Virus record (IMG/VR): IMGVR_UViG_3300025096_000015
Location: 1-63,714 of that record
Origin: a virus
Direction: 5' to 3' (one strand)
Length of the DNA stretch: 63,714 bases
Under the pieces are notes generated by a model, which worked only from the letters and a program-made list of their open reading frames with translations, was not told where the DNA came from and ran no database searches. Positions 1 through 9,400 of the stretch are shown here, one piece after another. Position 1 is the first letter of the stretch. Each line of letters starts with the position of its first letter. A program made the translations under genes and the position numbers.

Positions 1-896
1 TTATTAACGAGCTTGATATTGATATCATTTCTAGGCCGAATGTTAAAACAATCGAAGTACCATATTTTTCTTGTTCAACCAGGTTGATGGATAGTCCTCC
101 AGTACCTCCAAATGTGAATATTATTCCATATAAAAATGTTAATAATAAAATTAAAATTAATTTAAGTAGTAACACGGGAGAAGTTAAACAAGAGCCAATA
201 ATTATTCAAACTGAAAATGGAGATAAAGAATCTTTAAAAAATGTTTACGAAGCACAAGAATTAGTACAAGGTTCTATTATAGAGTTTCAAAGTGATGATC
301 CACCTCAGACTTTTCAAGTGTTTAGGTTGAATACTGAGCCCACCAGTTATGAAGACTTCAAAGATACCATGAGGGAATATGATGTGACAGGATTTTCTTC
401 TTTTTCTTTAGATGATCGTTTGGTACCCAATACAAAATATTATTATACTTTTAGAGTTAAAGATATACATGGCCATGTCTCTAACCCTAGTGAAGTTTAT
501 AAAGTAGAACTTATTGATAATTCTGGTGCAGTTTATTTATTAGTTGATATTTTTGAATTCAAACCAAAAGTTCTTAAAAATAAAAAATCTATGAAAAGAT
601 ATCTTTCAATCATTCCTAAAGCAGAGCAAAGATTTATTAATGAAGAAAAAACACAAATAGAATTTGACGATACCAATATTGGTAAAACAGCAGTTGGCCT
701 AGAACCGGTGCTTGGGCAGGCTGAAGAAACTATTTTCAATCGTGGTCCAGAAAAATATTTTAAAATTAGACTTATTTCAAAAAAGACTGGTAGAAAACTA
801 GATATTAATGTCGCTTTTGAAACTAAGCATATGAATAAGGAAGTAAAAAAGAAAGAAGATATTAAGGATTCTGATTCTGGAACGACGGCTTATTAA
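1..896 (+). CDS. Virion structural protein with fibronectin III-like segment (5' partial)
   Basis: The reading frame is open from base 3, so the true start lies upstream; the TTG at 84 is only the first start-like codon inside the window. The visible 298 or so residues are hydrophilic. A stretch with YYYTFRVKDIHGHVSNPSE resembles the last strands of a fibronectin type III domain, common in phage tail and baseplate proteins. The C-terminus is lysine and acid rich. It is followed by three virion-type genes, which supports a structural role, probably a baseplate or tail appendage. The exact function is not recognised. Confidence 0.55.
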   Translation, partial: INELDIDIISRPNVKTIEVPYFSCSTRLMDSPPVPPNVNIIPYKNVNNKIKINLSSNTGEVKQEPIIIQTENGDKESLKNVYEAQELVQGSIIEFQSDDPPQTFQVFRLNTEPTSYEDFKDTMREYDVTGFSSFSLDDRLVPNTKYYYTFRVKDIHGHVSNPSEVYKVELIDNSGAVYLLVDIFEFKPKVLKNKKSMKRYLSIIPKAEQRFINEEKTQIEFDDTNIGKTAVGLEPVLGQAEETIFNRGPEKYFKIRLISKKTGRKLDINVAFETKHMNKEVKKKEDIKDSDSGTTAY

Positions 897-932
897 AGGG
901 ATATTTAAAATTAACTTTTTTATAAAAAAAGA

Positions 933-947
933 ACTACTTATAGTATA
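933..947 (+). promoter_or_regulatory. Putative late promoter motif, copy 1
   Basis: The sequence ACTACTTATAGTATA ends 15 bases before the ATG at 963, with a ribosome binding site (AAAGGAG) between. Similar motifs precede five other virion genes at 24686, 27696, 30432, 33512 and 35128. The role is inferred from this distribution. Confidence 0.5.
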
Positions 948-962
948 AAAAGGAGTGAATCT

Positions 963-2003
963 ATGGCTTTTCTTGACAATAGCGGCGACATTATTCTTGA
1001 TGCCGTATTAACCGACACAGGAAGGATGAGGCTTGCAAAAGGAGACGGCACTTTTAAAATTACAAAATTTGCCTTGGGTGATGATGAAATTAATTATAAT
1101 AATTATAACAGCAATCATGCATCAGGAAGCGCTTATTATGACTTGACTGTTTTGCAAACTCCTGTTTTAGAAGCTTTTACAAATAACACATCTTTGATGA
1201 AAAGTAAACTGCTTTCAATTCCAAGAACGAATCTTTTATATCTTCCAGTCCTGCTCTTAAACCAATCAAATACCAGACGCAGACTAAATAACACTTATGG
1301 TAAAAAAGATGGCACACACTATGTTGTAACCGTTGATGAAAGAACATCAAGGACAACATTAAGCAATACTGACAATCCTCAACCAGGCCTCATTCCTGCA
1401 GACGTGGACAACGATCCAGATGGCGTTATGAACGGTTTTGAACCGGGTGTTAATGAAGAAGTATATATTCGTATTGATCAAGGGCTGAACACTGATGAAA
1501 TTCACCCAAAACATAGATTATCGAGTGACTTGATTGAGACCCAATATATAATTGAGATGGACAATAGATTGGGAACGATTGTTACAGCAGGAGATATATC
1601 CGCGATGCCCGGGCAACCAGGCACACCAGCTGCAGTTTCTTTCATAGATGACGACAACATTGCTAGTTATTTTCTGTCATTAGGAACTGACCCGGGTTTT
1701 GTTAAAGATATTACTGGTTGGACTGCGCCCACGACAACAAGTCTTGAGAACAGTCAGTTAAAAGGTCCGCGCGGCACTACTTTGAGATTTAAAGTTGCTG
1801 CATCAACAGAGCTACAAACAAGCAATTTCTTATTTCAAAGATTGGGCACAACCAGCTTTACGACCTGGGCATTGCCTACTACCAGCAATGGCGGAGCTGG
1901 CAACGCAACAGTACATTATATTGATTCAACAATTAGAATTACAGGCGCCACAACTGGATATAGAATAGATATTCCAGTCAGGTTTGCCAAACGAGTAGAT
2001 TAA
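963..2003 (+). CDS. Virion structural protein, tail fibre/appendage type
   Basis: This 346-residue protein opens with MAFLDNSGDIILDAVLTDTG followed by GRMRLAKGDG and ITKFALGDDEI. That N-terminal block recurs in structural proteins of large marine myoviruses and looks like a virion-attachment module. The rest is a beta-rich, Thr/Ser/Asn-rich sequence without catalytic motifs. AAAGGAG lies at a good distance from the ATG, and a motif shared with other virion genes lies just upstream. The next two genes are appendage-type proteins, so the group probably forms fibres or baseplate decorations. The exact position in the particle is unknown. Confidence 0.6.
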   Translation: MAFLDNSGDIILDAVLTDTGRMRLAKGDGTFKITKFALGDDEINYNNYNSNHASGSAYYDLTVLQTPVLEAFTNNTSLMKSKLLSIPRTNLLYLPVLLLNQSNTRRRLNNTYGKKDGTHYVVTVDERTSRTTLSNTDNPQPGLIPADVDNDPDGVMNGFEPGVNEEVYIRIDQGLNTDEIHPKHRLSSDLIETQYIIEMDNRLGTIVTAGDISAMPGQPGTPAAVSFIDDDNIASYFLSLGTDPGFVKDITGWTAPTTTSLENSQLKGPRGTTLRFKVAASTELQTSNFLFQRLGTTSFTTWALPTTSNGGAGNATVHYIDSTIRITGATTGYRIDIPVRFAKRVD

Positions 2004-2014
2004 AGGTAAAAAAC

Positions 2015-3208
2015 ATGGCTACAACATTTAAAACTTACGCGAATAACGATATTACAACAACTAGAACATTGCTTCACGAAGCAATTCCCATCACGGGAAC
2101 GATTGTTTCTGGTACATATGGGGCTAGTACTATTGAACTTGGGTCCGAAAACAATATTAAAAACTATTCTCATGGAATGTTTCAATCTGTTTATGATTAT
2201 CCATATCTAAGTTCATCTGCAAATCATATTTTTGATATTACTTGTGGATATCATTCTAGTTCAAGATGGCATATGAATCGTACTCACGACGGCCACCCTT
2301 ATGGCGATGGCTCAGCCAATTATCAAAATAGTGACAAATTAAATCTCTATAACCAAATGGCTCAAATTCTTATGGGTCACAATACTGATGGGACAATTAA
2401 GAAATTTAAAATTCCTGGCGGGCAAGATATTCTTCAAGCTTATTTTTTCAGCTTCTCTCGTTTGTTAGTGAAAGACGAAATCAAAAAAGGCTCCTTTAAT
2501 CTTTACATGGGCACTGGTTCTGTTGCCTCGCCGGGTTCGGCTGATGGATTTGTGTGGGAAGAAATCACCAGAATTCACGACGACCAGAGTACCGGATCAT
2601 ATTATACTGATTCTCCAGCTGGAGAATATGGTGTTGTATCAGCGTCTATAATTGCTGGCGTTACAAGCCCAGATCTGCGTCACCACACTGGTCCAGGTGT
2701 AGGCGGCTCCGGTGTCTCCGGTTTGCTGTTTTATCAAGCAGGCATACTTGTTCTTTCTGCTTCTGATGGCTTTCTTAATGAAATTACGGCTTCACGAGCA
2801 GACTATCCAGCACCGCTTCCCATCCAAAAAGATGGCGCCGATGGTGTCGCCAGAGGAGGAATCGCTACCTTTGGAGCGGTATTAACAGGCTCCGCAATTT
2901 CAGCCTCTGCTGATGCATTTAGAAACAGAATCCAAAGCATTTCTTTTAACAACACGACAGAGTTAAATTCAACAATTTATTTCTGTAGAGCAAATCATAA
3001 TGAATTTAACTATAGCGCAAACCCAACTTATTTGAGCGCTAGTAAAATTCAAGTTAAAAATACTTCATTAGATCAGCCTGTGTCATATATTACTACAGTT
3101 GGACTATATTCTGCTGATAATGAATTGTTAGCAGTTGCCAAGCTCTCTGAGCCTCTGAAAAAAACGCCCGATACAGAGCTGACAATGAGGGTGCGTCTGG
3201 ATTATTAA
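2015..3208 (+). CDS. Virion appendage protein, paralogue A
   Basis: This is a 397-residue protein rich in Ser, Thr, Gly and Asn, as in phage fibres and baseplate decorations. Its C-terminus (VSYITTVGLYSADNELLAV, then LSEPLKKTPDTELTMRVRLDY in part) closely parallels the end of the next gene, so the two are diverged duplicates. The middle carries a segment on substrate-like loops (GGSGVSGLLFYQAGILVLSA) that is also matched in the neighbour (VAGVVLYNEGFLILTG). No catalytic motif is visible. It starts 11 bases after the preceding gene, so the genes are probably cotranscribed. The name is by composition and context only. Confidence 0.55.
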   Translation: MATTFKTYANNDITTTRTLLHEAIPITGTIVSGTYGASTIELGSENNIKNYSHGMFQSVYDYPYLSSSANHIFDITCGYHSSSRWHMNRTHDGHPYGDGSANYQNSDKLNLYNQMAQILMGHNTDGTIKKFKIPGGQDILQAYFFSFSRLLVKDEIKKGSFNLYMGTGSVASPGSADGFVWEEITRIHDDQSTGSYYTDSPAGEYGVVSASIIAGVTSPDLRHHTGPGVGGSGVSGLLFYQAGILVLSASDGFLNEITASRADYPAPLPIQKDGADGVARGGIATFGAVLTGSAISASADAFRNRIQSISFNNTTELNSTIYFCRANHNEFNYSANPTYLSASKIQVKNTSLDQPVSYITTVGLYSADNELLAVAKLSEPLKKTPDTELTMRVRLDY

Positions 3209-3211
3209 AAA

Positions 3212-4411
3212 ATGCCATACTATAAGTTTGGACCAACTGATATATTTCATAATAGAATAAAAACTCATCCCAAAAATGAATTTGTTATCTACGATGGTCA
3301 AGTATATTATAACAGTAATCCAAGATTTGCAAGAATAAATACAGATGGCACAGATGATCTTTTAAATCATGTTCCATATGGATATGTTAGTTTGTATGAA
3401 TTAAATGTTGATAGGGCAAGTGGTGAATTAATATACCCCTTTATAACTAAGCAAGGAAGTTTAACATCGTTTAAGACAGTTGCAACTAGTCAATTTAACA
3501 CTGACTTTGCATATGGAGATCAAATGAGCAGTACTTATCCTTTGTCTGCTTCTATATCGTTTTCACATTCTGCTTTAGATAATCCAAGAGACTATATTAA
3601 CGCTCTTCAAAATACTTTAGATTATTATAAAATAAACAGCCCTCATTATGCATATTCTTCTTCCGCCATCCCGGGATGTGAAAAAAACTCACAAAAATTA
3701 AGCTTAATAAGTATTCCTTCTATTTTTTATGGCTCCTCCATAAGGAAAGGTTCTGTTCGCTTAAAATATTATGTATCTGGAACCTTATTAGCAGAACTAC
3801 ATGACATAGGTAAAAATGGAGAATTAATTGAAGTTACCAGTTCGGTTCATGTTACCGGAAATGTAGCTGGAGTCGTATTGTATAACGAAGGGTTTCTTAT
3901 TTTGACAGGAACTTGGGATTTGCACGAAGGCGCTTTCGTTGATAAATACCACAAAGGAGATACTGCGGCTGGCAATCAAAACCCGGCATGGATTTTCTTC
4001 GCTAATGGTGCGAATGATACTACATATGTTACTGGTGATGCATACTCTTCCAGTTATTCAATGGAATTTGAGGGAGTCAATTATGTCCCAACATTAACAA
4101 TGTTGGCGCATGCTCCAAAGGGGTTGTTAAATCATTCTAACAATCCAACATATAGAAAATCTGGCTCAGGTGGTGAAACTGCCGTCATCACAGCTAGCAT
4201 AACAAAGTATTCCGAAGATGATAAGATGTCAATCAAAAATATAGTTACCAGCTCTCATGATCATAGCGCAAGTTTTAAAAAACAAACTTATATTTCTCAA
4301 ATTGGTCTCTATGACGATGATAAAAATCTTATAGGAATAGCAAAGTTGGCAACACCAGTTAAAAAGACTGAAGATCGAGACTTTACCTTTAAACTTAAGT
4401 TAGATTTCTAG
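3212..4411 (+). CDS. Virion appendage protein, paralogue B
   Basis: This 399-residue protein begins MPYYKFGPTDIFHNRIKTHP, a different N-terminus from its upstream neighbour. The two share their central and C-terminal parts: FLILTGTWDLHEG corresponds to the ILVLSASDGFLNE segment, and ISQIGLYDDDKNLIGIAKL corresponds to ITTVGLYSADNELLAVAKL. The pattern is a common shaft or tip domain joined to different attachment ends. It starts 3 bases after the previous stop. Tail fibre or baseplate decoration is likely, but no receptor-binding feature can be identified from sequence alone. Confidence 0.55.
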   Translation: MPYYKFGPTDIFHNRIKTHPKNEFVIYDGQVYYNSNPRFARINTDGTDDLLNHVPYGYVSLYELNVDRASGELIYPFITKQGSLTSFKTVATSQFNTDFAYGDQMSSTYPLSASISFSHSALDNPRDYINALQNTLDYYKINSPHYAYSSSAIPGCEKNSQKLSLISIPSIFYGSSIRKGSVRLKYYVSGTLLAELHDIGKNGELIEVTSSVHVTGNVAGVVLYNEGFLILTGTWDLHEGAFVDKYHKGDTAAGNQNPAWIFFANGANDTTYVTGDAYSSSYSMEFEGVNYVPTLTMLAHAPKGLLNHSNNPTYRKSGSGGETAVITASITKYSEDDKMSIKNIVTSSHDHSASFKKQTYISQIGLYDDDKNLIGIAKLATPVKKTEDRDFTFKLKLDF

Positions 4412-4423
4412 TATAATATAATA

Positions 4424-4963
4424 GTGATTTTGGGACTCGACATATCTACATCAATAACTGGTGCGACCATTATCGATGATATTGGCCAGGTACTGTACTG
4501 CGAAGCTTGGGATACGAGAAATAAAAATCACTTTCCAGACTTATGGAGTAAGGCAAATCTTGTAAAAGGTCGATTATTGGATTTAAGAGGAATGTTTGCT
4601 ATCAAGCATATCTTTATCGAACAATCTTTACAAGCATTTAGACCCGGATTTTCTTCAGCAAAAACTTTATTGACATTGGCAAGCTTTAATGGTATAGTAT
4701 CATATATATGTCAGGATGAGTTGGGGATTAAACCAGAATATATTGGCGCCTCAACTGCTAGAAAATTAAATGGAATTAAAGTTCCTCGCGGAGAAAAAGC
4801 AAAAAAAGTTGTTCTTCAATATATTCTTGACAATGAGCCAGATTTTGTGGTAGAATATACAAAGCAAGAAAATCCAAAGCCCGGCTCTTATGATCGGGCA
4901 GACAGTTTAATTATTGCGAAAGCAGGTTATAATTTATGGAAGGAGAAAAACTCCAACTATTAA
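4424..4963 (+). CDS. RuvC-like Holliday junction resolvase
   Basis: This 179-residue protein has the RNase H-like fold signature of RuvC. The first strand LGLDISTSITG carries the first catalytic Asp, IEQSLQAF carries the Glu, and DRADSLIIAKAGY near the C-terminus carries the last acidic residues. Its expected role is to cut four-way junctions formed during recombination-dependent replication and before packaging, replacing T4 endonuclease VII. The start is a GTG with no visible ribosome binding site. Two overlapping TATAAT boxes at 4412-4422 lie directly before it, so initiation may be unusual. The last 28 bases overlap the primase gene. Confidence 0.75.
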   Translation: MILGLDISTSITGATIIDDIGQVLYCEAWDTRNKNHFPDLWSKANLVKGRLLDLRGMFAIKHIFIEQSLQAFRPGFSSAKTLLTLASFNGIVSYICQDELGIKPEYIGASTARKLNGIKVPRGEKAKKVVLQYILDNEPDFVVEYTKQENPKPGSYDRADSLIIAKAGYNLWKEKNSNY

Positions 4964-5877
4964 AAAGTATTTTTGGAAAGTTTCATCATTCTAATGATGA
5001 GCATTTATTTTATTGTCCAAAATGCAAACATCACAAACGCAAGTTTTCTATAAATTTAGATAAGAACGTTTATAAATGTTGGATTTGTGATTACTATGGC
5101 CGATCTATTCGTCGACTCATAAGAAAATATGGCGACTTCCGGGCTCTGCAAAAGTGGGATAAATTAAATGGACGAGAAGATGTAACAAAATTTGACGACA
5201 TATTCTCAGATAATATTGAAATTGAGCAAATACAAAGACTTGATTTGCCACAAGAATTTATATCTCTCGCAAACAAAGAACTTCCATTAACCACAGAGCC
5301 AGCTTTAAATTATTTAGAAAACAGGGGAATAATAAAAGGGGATATTATTCGATGGAAAATCGGTTGTTGTATGAATGGGAAATATAATAATAGAATAATT
5401 ATTCCTTCTTTTGATGAAGAAGGTTATGTGAATTATTTTGTTGCGAGAACGTTTAATGGGGCTTGGAAAAAATACTTAAATCCTCAAGCGTCAAAGGATA
5501 TAATATTTAATGAATTATATTTGGACTTTGATGAAGAGCTTATAATCGTTGAGGGTATCTTTGATGCAATAATTGCCGGCCCAAATGCTGTTCCAATTCT
5601 TGGTTCTACTTTGCGCGAGAATTCAAAGTTATTTCAGATGATTGTGAAAAACGATACACCGACTTATATTGGTTTAGATATTGATGCCGAGAATAAATCA
5701 AAGAAGATAATAAAGGACTTATTAAATTATGGGATCGAGGTCTATAAAATAGATACATCTGGTTATGATGATATTGGTTCAATGACAAAAGAAGAATTTT
5801 CTAAACGTAAAAATGAAGCGTCATTATACGATTCTAATGACTATTTATTATACGAAGCGATAGGAGAAATAAAATAA
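4936..5877 (+). CDS. DNA primase (zinc finger plus TOPRIM)
   Basis: This 313-residue DnaG-like primase would synthesise RNA primers for lagging-strand replication with the helicase at 50460. The N-terminus has a CHC2-type zinc ribbon: FYCPKCKHH, then VYKCWICDYYG. The TOPRIM domain begins near residue 200 with IIVEGIFDAIIAG (the metal-binding Glu), followed by YIGLDIDAENKSKK (the DxD pair). It is shorter than cellular DnaG and similar in size to T4 gp61. The start lies inside the RuvC-like gene, preceded by GGAG-like sequence. It ends in a TAATG overlap with the next small gene. Confidence 0.85.
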   Translation: MEGEKLQLLKSIFGKFHHSNDEHLFYCPKCKHHKRKFSINLDKNVYKCWICDYYGRSIRRLIRKYGDFRALQKWDKLNGREDVTKFDDIFSDNIEIEQIQRLDLPQEFISLANKELPLTTEPALNYLENRGIIKGDIIRWKIGCCMNGKYNNRIIIPSFDEEGYVNYFVARTFNGAWKKYLNPQASKDIIFNELYLDFDEELIIVEGIFDAIIAGPNAVPILGSTLRENSKLFQMIVKNDTPTYIGLDIDAENKSKKIIKDLLNYGIEVYKIDTSGYDDIGSMTKEEFSKRKNEASLYDSNDYLLYEAIGEIK

Positions 5878-6014
5878 TGCTAGGTTTACTTCACAGATTA
5901 AAAAACCTTTTAAACCCAAATCATTACTGTTGTTGTTGCGGATGTTGCGAATGTCCCGGCTGCAGAGGTAGGTGTCACGCCAGATCCCGCAGAGGGAGAC
6001 CCAAAAAGAAATGA
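5877..6014 (+). CDS. Cysteine-rich microprotein
   Basis: This is a 45-residue reading frame starting at an ATG overlapping the primase stop (TAATG) and ending in an ATGA overlap with the next gene. After a short amphipathic start (MLGLLHRLKNLL) it has nine cysteines in 16 residues (HYCCCCGCCECPGCRGRCHA) and a basic tail ending GRPKKK. The pattern could bind zinc or another metal, or form disulfides, and the tail could bind nucleic acid. Its tight fit between two coupled genes argues that it is real. I do not recognise a family. Confidence 0.55.
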   Translation: MLGLLHRLKNLLNPNHYCCCCGCCECPGCRGRCHARSRRGRPKKK

Positions 6015-6205
6015 AATTAAACACAACAGATAATTTAAGTGAAGGCGATAGAAGAGCGATTGTAGATCATTTTGCAAAAGAAGTTGTTAACATAACTCTT
6101 AAAAATACAAATGGCGATTATAGCTTGGCAAAGAGCATCTTTTTTAAAGCCGCTTCTCATATCCAGAAACAAATAAAAGAGATGGAAAATGAAGATCTCG
6201 ATTGA
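6011..6205 (+). CDS. Small helical protein of unknown function
   Basis: This 64-residue protein starts at the ATG that overlaps the stop of the cysteine-rich gene (ATGA). A GGGAG lies about a dozen bases upstream, within the preceding gene. A longer frame from a GTG at 5972 is open but has no better support. The sequence is largely helical and ends in acidic residues (IKEMENEDLD). No family is recognised. Its coupling to primase and the cysteine-rich protein suggests a shared expression unit. Confidence 0.6.
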   Translation: MKLNTTDNLSEGDRRAIVDHFAKEVVNITLKNTNGDYSLAKSIFFKAASHIQKQIKEMENEDLD

Positions 6206-6431
6206 AAGATTAAAACAAATCATTAAAGAAGAGCTAGCATCTGAAGACCATCAAGAATACCAACGAATGGGTGCAGAGAATGAGGCAACGGAACTTCTCC
6301 AGATTTATAATGATTTTCTCGATACGATTCGAGAAGATGTTACATGGCATAGTATGGTAACGGACCTTGACGAGAAAATTAGATACAAAATACAAGAAAT
6401 TGAAGAAAAGTTGAACGAGCCGACAAAATAA
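6189..6431 (+). CDS. Small protein with LKQIIKEEL N-terminal helix
   Basis: This 80-residue protein overlaps the preceding gene by 17 bases. It begins MKISIERLKQIIKEELASED. The same N-terminal helix is seen in the otherwise unrelated protein at 58225 (MKLNKQQLKQIIKEELGEVL). The rest is acidic and helical. In large marine phages this kind of start recurs on several small proteins and may be a shared docking element; that is inference. Specific function unknown. A strong promoter begins 3 bases after the stop. Confidence 0.6.
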   Translation: MKISIERLKQIIKEELASEDHQEYQRMGAENEATELLQIYNDFLDTIREDVTWHSMVTDLDEKIRYKIQEIEEKLNEPTK

Positions 6432-6434
6432 TTC

Positions 6435-6463
6435 TTGACAAGTAAAATACTTTGTGTTATAGT
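6435..6463 (+). promoter_or_regulatory. Consensus sigma70-type promoter (TTGACA-17-TATAGT)
   Basis: TTGACA at 6435 and TATAGT at 6458 are separated by 17 bases. The -10 is preceded by TGTGT, as in the copies at 45678 and 58693. A transcript would start near 6470, about 20 bases before the ATG at 6490, with AGGAGA between. It should drive the recombination nuclease. Confidence 0.8.
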
Positions 6464-6489
6464 AACAAGAGAGGCAAAATAGGAGACCA

Positions 6490-9400
6490 ATGAAGTTCGC
6501 CCATCTTGCGGATACGCATATTCGCAACTTAAAATACCACTATGAATATCGTGCGATATTCGATCAAATATATGATAAACTACGAGAAGAGAAAGTTGAT
6601 TGTATTGTTCACTGCGGGGATCTAGCCCACACAAAGACTCAATTGAGTCCTGAATACTTTGAGATGGCATCAAACTTTCTCAAGAATTTAGCGGACATTG
6701 CACCCACTTATATCATACCAGGAAACCACGATGGGAACCTTAGAAACTCCAGTAGGCAGGATGCTATTACTCCAATCGTTGAGGCGCTAGAACACCCAAA
6801 TCTGTGCCTCCTGAAGGATTCTGGTGAGGTACAGTTGAGCAACGAGTTCACTTTAAATGTGCTTTCAGTTTTCGATGAAGACAATTGGGCTGCCCCGAGT
6901 GAAGAAAACAAAATTAATATCGCTCTTTATCATGGTTCTATTTCTGGAGTAAAGACAGATCTTGGTTGGACTATGGAACATGGTGAAAACGATGTATCAA
7001 TTTTTGATGAGTTTGATTTTGCCTTTCTTGGAGACATTCACAAGACAAATCAGATATTAGATCATGATGGAACAATTCGTTATCCTGGATCAACAATACA
7101 ACAAAATCATGGAGAGTCTAATGACAAAGGCCTGTTGATCTGGGACATTCGAGATCGTGATGATTTTGATGTTAAGCATGCTTCATTTGTAAATCCAAAA
7201 CCTTTTATCACAGTCAATCTTACTCCTAAAGGAAGAATTCCTAATAAAATAAATATTCCAGAAGGCGCACGTCTCCGTCTGGTTTCTAACAATAATCTTT
7301 CATTAGATGTGTTAAAGAAATCTGTTGACGTCGCAAAAGCTAGATTTAAGCCAGAAAGTGTGACTTTTTTAAATAGAGCTTCTGGAGATAGAACAGATAT
7401 CTCCGATTCAATTAATAATATATTTCAAGAAAACTTACGAGATTCAGCAGTCCAAAAGCGTCTTATTAAAGATTACTTGAAAGACTATGATCCTACAGAT
7501 GATATAATAGAAAACGTACTGGAACTTAATAAAAAATATAGTTCTGTTGTTGAAGAAGATGAAGAAGTAGCAAGAAACATCAATTGGAAACTCAAGAGTG
7601 TTGAATGGGATAATCTATTCAATTATGGTGAAAAGAATAAAATTAATTTTGAAAATTTAAATGGTGTTGTTGGTATCTTTGGAAAGAATTTTTCAGGCAA
7701 GTCAAGCATTATCGACAGCTTGTTATATACAGTTTACAATTCTACTTCAAAAAACAATCGTAAGAATCTTCATTTGATTAATCAAACAAAAGACGATTGC
7801 AGAGGGAAAGCAGAGATCGTTATTGGTCACAATGTTTATGAGATAGAAAGAACGTCAGAAAAATATGAAAAGAAACTTCATGGCAACACGACAATTGAAG
7901 CGAAAACAGATATTGAATTCTCTAGACATGATAAGGTTGTTGGAGAGAACATAAGTTTAAATGGCTTGTCTAGAAATGACACAGATAAAAACATAAGAAA
8001 GATGTTTGGAACAATTGATGATTTTCTTTTTACATCAATGGCTTCGCAGCTTGGTTCTCTTATGTTTATTAGTGAAGGGTCTACAAGAAGAAAAGAGATC
8101 CTTGCTAAATTCCTTGATTTGGAAATGTTTGAGCGCAAGTTTAAACTAGCGAAAGATGACGCTGCAGATCTGCGAGGAATGCTTAAAAGATTAGAAGGTA
8201 CAGAATTTGATGAGCAAATCGAAGAAGTCAATGAAAAGCTTGCTGGCGTTGAGAGCGAAATTAAGAAACAGGAAATTTCTTGCGAAGAGATAACAGAAAA
8301 AATGGATGTGTTTCAATCACAGGTTGATGATATCAATGAAAGGATAAATATTATTCCAGTTGAAATAATCAACATAGAAGAGATAGAAAGAAATTTAGAA
8401 AACAATAAGAAGGAAAAAGATCTATTAACTGGAAGAAACAAAAAGTTTTCTGACAATATTAAAAACAATAATGAGCTTTTAAATAAGATTCAGATTTTCT
8501 TAAATGAAGATTTTGACATCGAAGAGATTGAAAATAATAAATCAATTGTTGTTGAAAAGCAAAATCAATTAAATTTAATTTGCAACGATATTAAAGTTCA
8601 TGAAACTAAACTCAAAATTAAAGAAGGAAAGGCTGCTCTTTTGGGAGAGGTCCCATGTGGAGAAGAGTTTTCACATTGTAAATTTATCAAAGATGCTTAT
8701 GGCGCATTAAAACAGCTTGATGAAGTTAAAAAAGAAATCGATAACTTGAGAACTTCAGAAGTAAAAACATCTAATGAAATTAATGATCTGGATCCAAACA
8801 AGATTGAAGAGCATATTGAGAAACACAATAAGCTTCTTGAGAAGAAGAGTGAATTAAATTCTGAAAACTCTTCATACGAACTTGAGATCCAAAAAAACAA
8901 AACAAAAATTGTTGGATATAAGAAAGAAGCTGAACAACTAAATGAAAAAGTAGTAGAATATAATAAGAACAAGTTAGCAATTGAAAATCTAGAAGCATTA
9001 AACTTTGAGAAAGATAATTTTTTGAGAGCTATAGTAAAAGAAAAAGAAAATTTTTCAATATGTCAAAATCGTCTTATTGAACTTTCAAAAGAGCACGGCT
9101 CTATCGAACAAATGCTTAAAAATCTTGAAGATGACAAACAGGAACTTCACTCGCTCCGCGAAGAATTTGCTGCTTATGATTTGTTTATGAGATGCATGCA
9201 TTCGAATGGCATCGCTTATGATATTATCAAAAAGAGACTTCCGATCATTAATATAGAAGTAGCAAAGATCTTAGCAAACATTGTGGACTTTGAAATCTTC
9301 TTCGAAGCGGAAGACAAGAAACTTGAAATCTTTATCAAACATCCAAGATTTGATGCGAGACCAATTGAATTAGGTTCTGGCTCAGAAAAGACAATTGCTG

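Noticed and set aside
5839-5853. ACTATTTATTATACG near the end of the primase gene
   Set aside because: It matches the late motif and lies 24 bases before the cysteine-rich gene, but it encodes ordinary primase residues and the following genes are not virion genes. Possible but not counted.
5972-6205. 77-codon version of the gene at 6011
   Set aside because: The extra codons lie over the cysteine-rich gene; the ATGA-coupled ATG at 6011 is better.
6305-6673. 122-codon minus-strand frame across the promoter region
   Set aside because: It overlaps a real promoter and the strongly supported nuclease start; no other minus-strand gene is seen in the window.
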